From Vermiphilus sp. (lineage in GTDB: Bacteria; Ratteibacteria; UBA8468; B48-G9; JAFGKM01): 8,868 nucleotides of DNA. The number at the start of each line of letters is the position of its first letter. Positions within the stretch are counted from its first letter, which is position 1. The notes beneath the pieces are model-generated. The model was not told the origin of the DNA. It saw only the letters and a program-made list of their open reading frames with translations, and did no database searches. Below are positions 5,764 to 8,868 of the stretch, in pieces. The position numbers and the translations under genes were made by a program. Location: the NCBI GenBank assembly GCA_020722825.1, contig DYKC01000038.1, forward strand, positions 1-8,868, written 5' to 3'.

Positions 5764-7578
5764 ATGTGCGGAATATTTGGCTTTTCGGGTAAAGGTTGGG
5801 TCAGGAATATTATGACTTCCGGCCTTCAGGCGTTAGAATACAGGGGTTATGATTCCTGCGGATATGCATTTCTATTGGGCAATACCATAAAGGTGGAAAA
5901 AAGGGTCGGAAAAGGGAAGATAAGAGAACTTTTTTCGGGAATACCTGAGCGTACGGATAGCCAGGCTTGTATAATATCCCATACAAGATGGGCCACGCAC
6001 GGAAAAATCTGCATGGATAATGCGCATCCACATATGGATTGCAAGAATGAGATTGCCGTCGTACATAACGGTATCATAGAGAACTATGCCCACTTGAGGA
6101 AAATTCTTGAACAGAAAGGACATAGATTCATATCCGAGACCGATACCGAGGTTGTCCCCCATCTCATTGAGGAGCACGAAAAACATATGAGGTTCCACAA
6201 GGCGGTGATGAAGTCTCTCAATGAACTGGAGGGCAGTTTTGCAATCCTTGTTTTAAGAAAAGACGGTCCGGGAATTATCGGGGCAAGAAAGGGGTCCCCT
6301 TTGCTTGTCGGTTTTTACGAGGATAATTTCCTAATATCATCACACATAAATCCTATTATGGAATATACGGACAGGGTTATGTTTTTTGAAGATGGAGAAA
6401 TGTTCATTGTGAGCAATAATGGAATAAGGGTATTCAATCTTGCCAGCGGAGGTGAGGTTGAAAAAAATTCTGTCCGTATCAAATCTGGCTTCGCGAAATC
6501 GGACACCGGCGGTTTTGAAAGTTATATGCAAAAAGAAATTTTTGAACAGCCAGAGGTTCTTAACAGAACTTTTGAGTCGTTTAGTGCCGAAATAGACAGG
6601 TATGATAGGGAAATTGATTTTTTGCCGGGCAGGATAATAATTGTGGGATGTGGAAGTAGTTGGCATGCCGGACTTATAGGCAAGTACATTATGGAGGATT
6701 TTTTGAGATTGCCTGTTGACGTTGAATATGCCTCTGAGTTCAGGTATCGCAATCCTGTTCTTCTGCCGGATGACCTTGTAGTTGCTATATCGCAGTCAGG
6801 GGAGACGGCGGATACCATTGGTGCAGTGAAGGCCGTACAAGGTTATGCGAGGGTGCTTTCAATCTGTAACGTTTTAAACAGTTCAATTGTTCGCGAAAGC
6901 GATTATGTATTTTATACGCAGGCGGGTCCCGAGATAGGCGTTGCATCGACAAAGGCATTTACCTCCCAACTTGCAACCCTGTATTTTCTTAATCTACTTA
7001 TCGGGTTAAAAAAGGGTGTGATAGCAAAGAGTTCTCTAAAAAAAAGGATTGAGGAATTTAAAGAACTATCCGGGAAAATTTTAGAAATATTGAATACTAT
7101 GACGCATATTGAAAAGATATCTGCCAGTTTACAGGACAGGCAGAACGCACTCTTTCTCGGCCGCGGCATACACTTCCCCGTTGCCCTTGAAGGAGCGTTG
7201 AAAATGAAAGAGGTAAGTTACATACACGCGGAGGGCTATCCCGCCGCAGAGATGAAGCACGGGCCCATAGCGCTCATTGATGAACATATGCCTGTTGTTT
7301 TTGTTTCGGGCGCGGGCAGGTTTTCTGCGAAGGTTCTAAACAATATGGCGGAAGTAAAATTGAGGGGCGGATACATAATTACGGTTACCGATGATTCAGT
7401 AAGCGAAATGAAGAAAGTCTCCGATGAAATAATTGTGGTACCACACATTGACAACGAATATCTGGGACCTATCCTGACTGTTGTTCCCCTGCAGATGCTG
7501 GCTTTTTTTACTGCCATAAAGAGAGGCTGCGACGTAGATAAACCGAGAAATCTGGCTAAATCGGTAACCGTAGAGTGA
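5764..7578 (+). CDS. glmS: Glutamine--fructose-6-phosphate aminotransferase (isomerising)
   Basis: 604 residues (E. coli 609). It makes glucosamine-6-P and glutamate from fructose-6-P and glutamine, the first committed step to UDP-GlcNAc. ATG 5764 is chosen over TTG 5758 because Cys2 must become the N-terminal nucleophile after Met removal (MCGIFGF). Glutaminase domain (2 to about 240): EYRGYDS (25-31), SHTRWATHG (72-80), HNGIIENY (101-108) and SETDTEV (124-130). First SIS domain (about 288-420): GCGSSWHAG (295-303), EFRYRNP (325-331), SQSGETADT (343-351) and EIGVASTKAFTSQ (390-402). Second SIS domain (about 455-590): LGRG (465-468), EGALKMKEVSYIHAEGYPAAEMKHGP (476-501). The C-terminus PRNLAKSVTVE carries Lys599, matching the Schiff-base lysine. 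All key residues are present. No SD lies near the start (the nearest AGGAG is about 29 nt upstream), so translation probably depends on ribosomes finishing the acetyltransferase 2 nt earlier. No glmS ribozyme fits in this gap. Confidence 0.97.
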   Translation: MCGIFGFSGKGWVRNIMTSGLQALEYRGYDSCGYAFLLGNTIKVEKRVGKGKIRELFSGIPERTDSQACIISHTRWATHGKICMDNAHPHMDCKNEIAVVHNGIIENYAHLRKILEQKGHRFISETDTEVVPHLIEEHEKHMRFHKAVMKSLNELEGSFAILVLRKDGPGIIGARKGSPLLVGFYEDNFLISSHINPIMEYTDRVMFFEDGEMFIVSNNGIRVFNLASGGEVEKNSVRIKSGFAKSDTGGFESYMQKEIFEQPEVLNRTFESFSAEIDRYDREIDFLPGRIIIVGCGSSWHAGLIGKYIMEDFLRLPVDVEYASEFRYRNPVLLPDDLVVAISQSGETADTIGAVKAVQGYARVLSICNVLNSSIVRESDYVFYTQAGPEIGVASTKAFTSQLATLYFLNLLIGLKKGVIAKSSLKKRIEEFKELSGKILEILNTMTHIEKISASLQDRQNALFLGRGIHFPVALEGALKMKEVSYIHAEGYPAAEMKHGPIALIDEHMPVVFVSGAGRFSAKVLNNMAEVKLRGGYIITVTDDSVSEMKKVSDEIIVVPHIDNEYLGPILTVVPLQMLAFFTAIKRGCDVDKPRNLAKSVTVE

Positions 7579-7611
7579 TAAAAACATTACTGTGTGATGA
7601 GGCCTCCCTAC

Positions 7612-7653
7612 GAGATTGCTTTGTCATATGCAACATTTCTCTCAATGACAGTG
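7612..7653. repeat. Diverged copy of a dispersed palindromic repeat
   Basis: This 42-bp stretch begins GAGATTGC and ends CAATGACAGTG. The outer pattern (GAGATTGCTT…GTC… centre …CAATGACAGTG) resembles a palindromic repeat I recall from many environmental bacterial genomes, in which a GCAATCTC end and a TGTCATTGCGAG end flank a GC-rich hairpin. Here the middle has decayed to an AT-rich form, and only short pairings remain (TGTCAT with ATGACA, ATTG with CAAT). It sits between the convergent glmS and DUF763 genes, a usual place for such repeats. I see no conventional GC-hairpin-plus-U-tract terminator in the 82-bp gap; this repeat may serve instead. The family match is from memory. Confidence 0.4.
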
Positions 7654-7660
7654 AGGGTCG

Positions 7661-8806
7661 TCAGGGGAATTTTTGAAGGAGTTTGTTCTTTTCAAGTGGG
7701 GATATACGCATCCTTTTTACAATCTCCCTGAAAAAGGCGATGCTCGTATCGTAAGTATTCCTGTCCACAGGGTAGGGGGTTCCGTCTTTCCCCCCGTGTG
7801 CGAAGGAATATCTTGCAGGGTCTTTGTAAGAAGGTTCCGCACCGTATATAACCTCTGATACCAGGCTCAACGCCCTTACTGTTTTCGGTCCTACGCCCTT
7901 TATTGCCACGAGTTTCTCATAGTTCTCCGGCTGTCTCTGATTTACTGTCCACAGGATTTTTTCAAGATACTTGTTGTACGAGAAAGATTCATACATAACC
8001 GGATGTCTTTTAAATTCCGTATCTTTAAGTTCCAGAAAAATGGTTTCATCTTCTCCGTGCCTCAGTGCTGCCATTTTTGACAACTTCCCGGAGTATTTCC
8101 TCAGTATTCTTAAATCACTTAACAGCCCAGTATACGAGGTGTTTACAATTTCAGTGGACATCTCTCTTGTTTTTCCGCTCTCTTTCGCTGTCAGATTAAG
8201 GCAGTTTTTTTTGAACTGGCCTGATATACCCGAGTGAGGTTCGCATACTATATCAACTGCCTTCTTTGAAAACCAGTGGTATCTCCTTGCCGTGGCATTC
8301 TCCGGGTTCATTCCCTGCTGTACAACAGCCCACAGGCCGTTTCTTGAAAAGAAGAATGAATGGTGGTATATACTGTAGCCATCCTGTATCAAAGAATTGT
8401 CAACTTTGGCTGCCATTTTTGAGTTATAGACAAGACTTTCAATGGTGCTGTTACGAAGGGAAATTTTGTCTCCCCACTGGCATATTTCATCCGGGGTTTT
8501 GAGAGATGTTTTTCCCTTTCCTCCGCAGATGAATATTCCGAGTTGTCTCTCCTGTCCCCTTATGGATTCCTTCAACGCGGCGGTCAGGATTGTGGTCAAC
8601 CCTGATGCGTTCCAGTCAAAGGCAAGAACAGTCCCCAGTGACTGGAACCATACGGGGTCAGAGATCCTTTCCACAAACTCATCGGGTCCGTACTCCTCAA
8701 CGATGACCTCCAGCATACTCCTGCCCAGTTTTACCATCCGCTCAAAAAGCCACCTGGGACACTGTCCCGTATCAAGCGTAAAGGTTGCAATCCCTCTTCG
8801 TACCAT
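7661..8806 (-). CDS. DUF763 family protein with a helix-hairpin-helix motif
   Basis: 381 residues, recognised as DUF763, an uncharacterised family found in archaea and scattered bacteria. Hallmark stretches: GIATFTLDTGQCPRWLFERM (5-24), SDPVWFQSLGTVLAFDWNASG (49-69), GGKGKTSLKTPDEI (95-108), QDGYSIYHHSFFF (141-153), ARRYHWFS (173-180), EPHSGI (189-194) and the C-terminal segment 328-356 with YSFAHGGKDGTPYPVDR. Residues 299-312 (LVAIKGVGPKTVRA) form a helix-hairpin-helix, which usually binds DNA backbone non-specifically, as in DNA repair proteins. Conserved His/Lys/Asp clusters hint at catalysis on nucleic acid, but no activity is established to my knowledge. The length looks complete, with no signal peptide or membrane span. 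The start at 8806 has an SD-like AGGG (8816-8813) 6 nt upstream. Convergent with glmS, no evident functional link. Confidence 0.88.
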   Translation of the reverse strand: MVRRGIATFTLDTGQCPRWLFERMVKLGRSMLEVIVEEYGPDEFVERISDPVWFQSLGTVLAFDWNASGLTTILTAALKESIRGQERQLGIFICGGKGKTSLKTPDEICQWGDKISLRNSTIESLVYNSKMAAKVDNSLIQDGYSIYHHSFFFSRNGLWAVVQQGMNPENATARRYHWFSKKAVDIVCEPHSGISGQFKKNCLNLTAKESGKTREMSTEIVNTSYTGLLSDLRILRKYSGKLSKMAALRHGEDETIFLELKDTEFKRHPVMYESFSYNKYLEKILWTVNQRQPENYEKLVAIKGVGPKTVRALSLVSEVIYGAEPSYKDPARYSFAHGGKDGTPYPVDRNTYDTSIAFFREIVKRMRISPLEKNKLLQKFP

Positions 8807-8823
8807 CTGTCACCCTGCCCCTG

Positions 8824-8867
8824 TTATGTATATTTCACGCCTGCGCCCAATATCAATTATGTATATT
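8824..8867. repeat. 11-bp direct repeat flanking the DUF763 promoter
   Basis: TTATGTATATT occurs at 8824-8834 and again at 8857-8867, exactly 33 bp apart, about three helical turns. One copy overlaps the predicted -10 and the other lies just upstream of the -35, so both would face the same side of the DNA. This fits a pair of regulator sites, though the AT-rich motif could recur by chance. Confidence 0.4.
8827..8856 (-). promoter_or_regulatory. Predicted promoter of the DUF763 gene
   Basis: On the minus strand, TTGATA (8856-8851), an 18-nt spacer and TATACA (8832-8827). Transcription would start near 8820, leaving about 14 nt before ATG 8806, just enough for the AGGG SD. The match is reasonable but not consensus. 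Confidence 0.45.
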
Positions 8868-8868
8868 A

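Noticed and set aside
7579..7660. Rho-independent terminator after glmS
   Set aside because: No GC-rich hairpin followed by a T-run is visible on either strand; only the degenerate palindromic repeat is present.
1..8868. CRISPR array, tRNA or rRNA genes
   Set aside because: No regularly spaced repeats, no cloverleaf-like segments and no rRNA-like sequence were seen; the few short gaps are accounted for.

Overview
The window looks like bacterial chromosome, possibly a whole short metagenomic contig. Sigma-70-type promoters and Shine-Dalgarno (SD) sites are easy to read, genes are tightly packed, and most of the window has moderate GC (low-to-mid 40s % by eye). Nothing identifies the lineage. 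A DUF763 protein, an IS481-like transposase fragment and a eukaryote-like GNA1-type acetyltransferase beside glmS would suit an uncultured or deep-branching anaerobic or thermophilic bacterium, but that is a guess.

Left part, 1-2181: AT-rich and mobile in character. One open frame (31-1902) joins the DNA-binding N-terminus of an IS481/IS3-type transposase to a complete-looking L-fucose-isomerase-like protein. An SD sequence followed by ATG ATG at the join suggests the isomerase is normally translated from about 517 and that the transposase piece landed in frame upstream. The following 279 bp hold a promoter-like sequence and a nested set of inverted repeats: either a roughly 200-bp MITE-like element or a structured RNA.

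Middle-left, 2182-4551 (minus strand): a two-gene transporter operon, a secreted Fe3+/polyamine-type solute-binding protein followed by its ABC ATPase. No permease lies in the window. The place where one would be expected, downstream of the ATPase, is occupied by the repeat element and the AT-rich block.

Middle-right, 4552-7578 (plus strand): back-to-back promoters drive the transporter operon leftward and a three-gene hexosamine operon rightward. The latter encodes a DeoR-type sensor domain with no helix-turn-helix (apparently on a leaderless mRNA from a consensus promoter), a GNA1-like glucosamine-6-phosphate N-acetyltransferase, and GlmS. GlmS would make glucosamine-6-P from fructose-6-P and glutamine, and the acetyltransferase would convert it to GlcNAc-6-P, the order used in eukaryotes. 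Most bacteria instead acetylate glucosamine-1-P with GlmU. The sensor-domain protein may bind a sugar phosphate of this pathway.

Right end, 7579-8868: glmS converges on a DUF763 gene (minus strand). The 82-bp gap holds a diverged copy of what looks like a dispersed palindromic repeat. The DUF763 promoter region at the window edge carries an 11-bp direct repeat with 33-bp periodicity.
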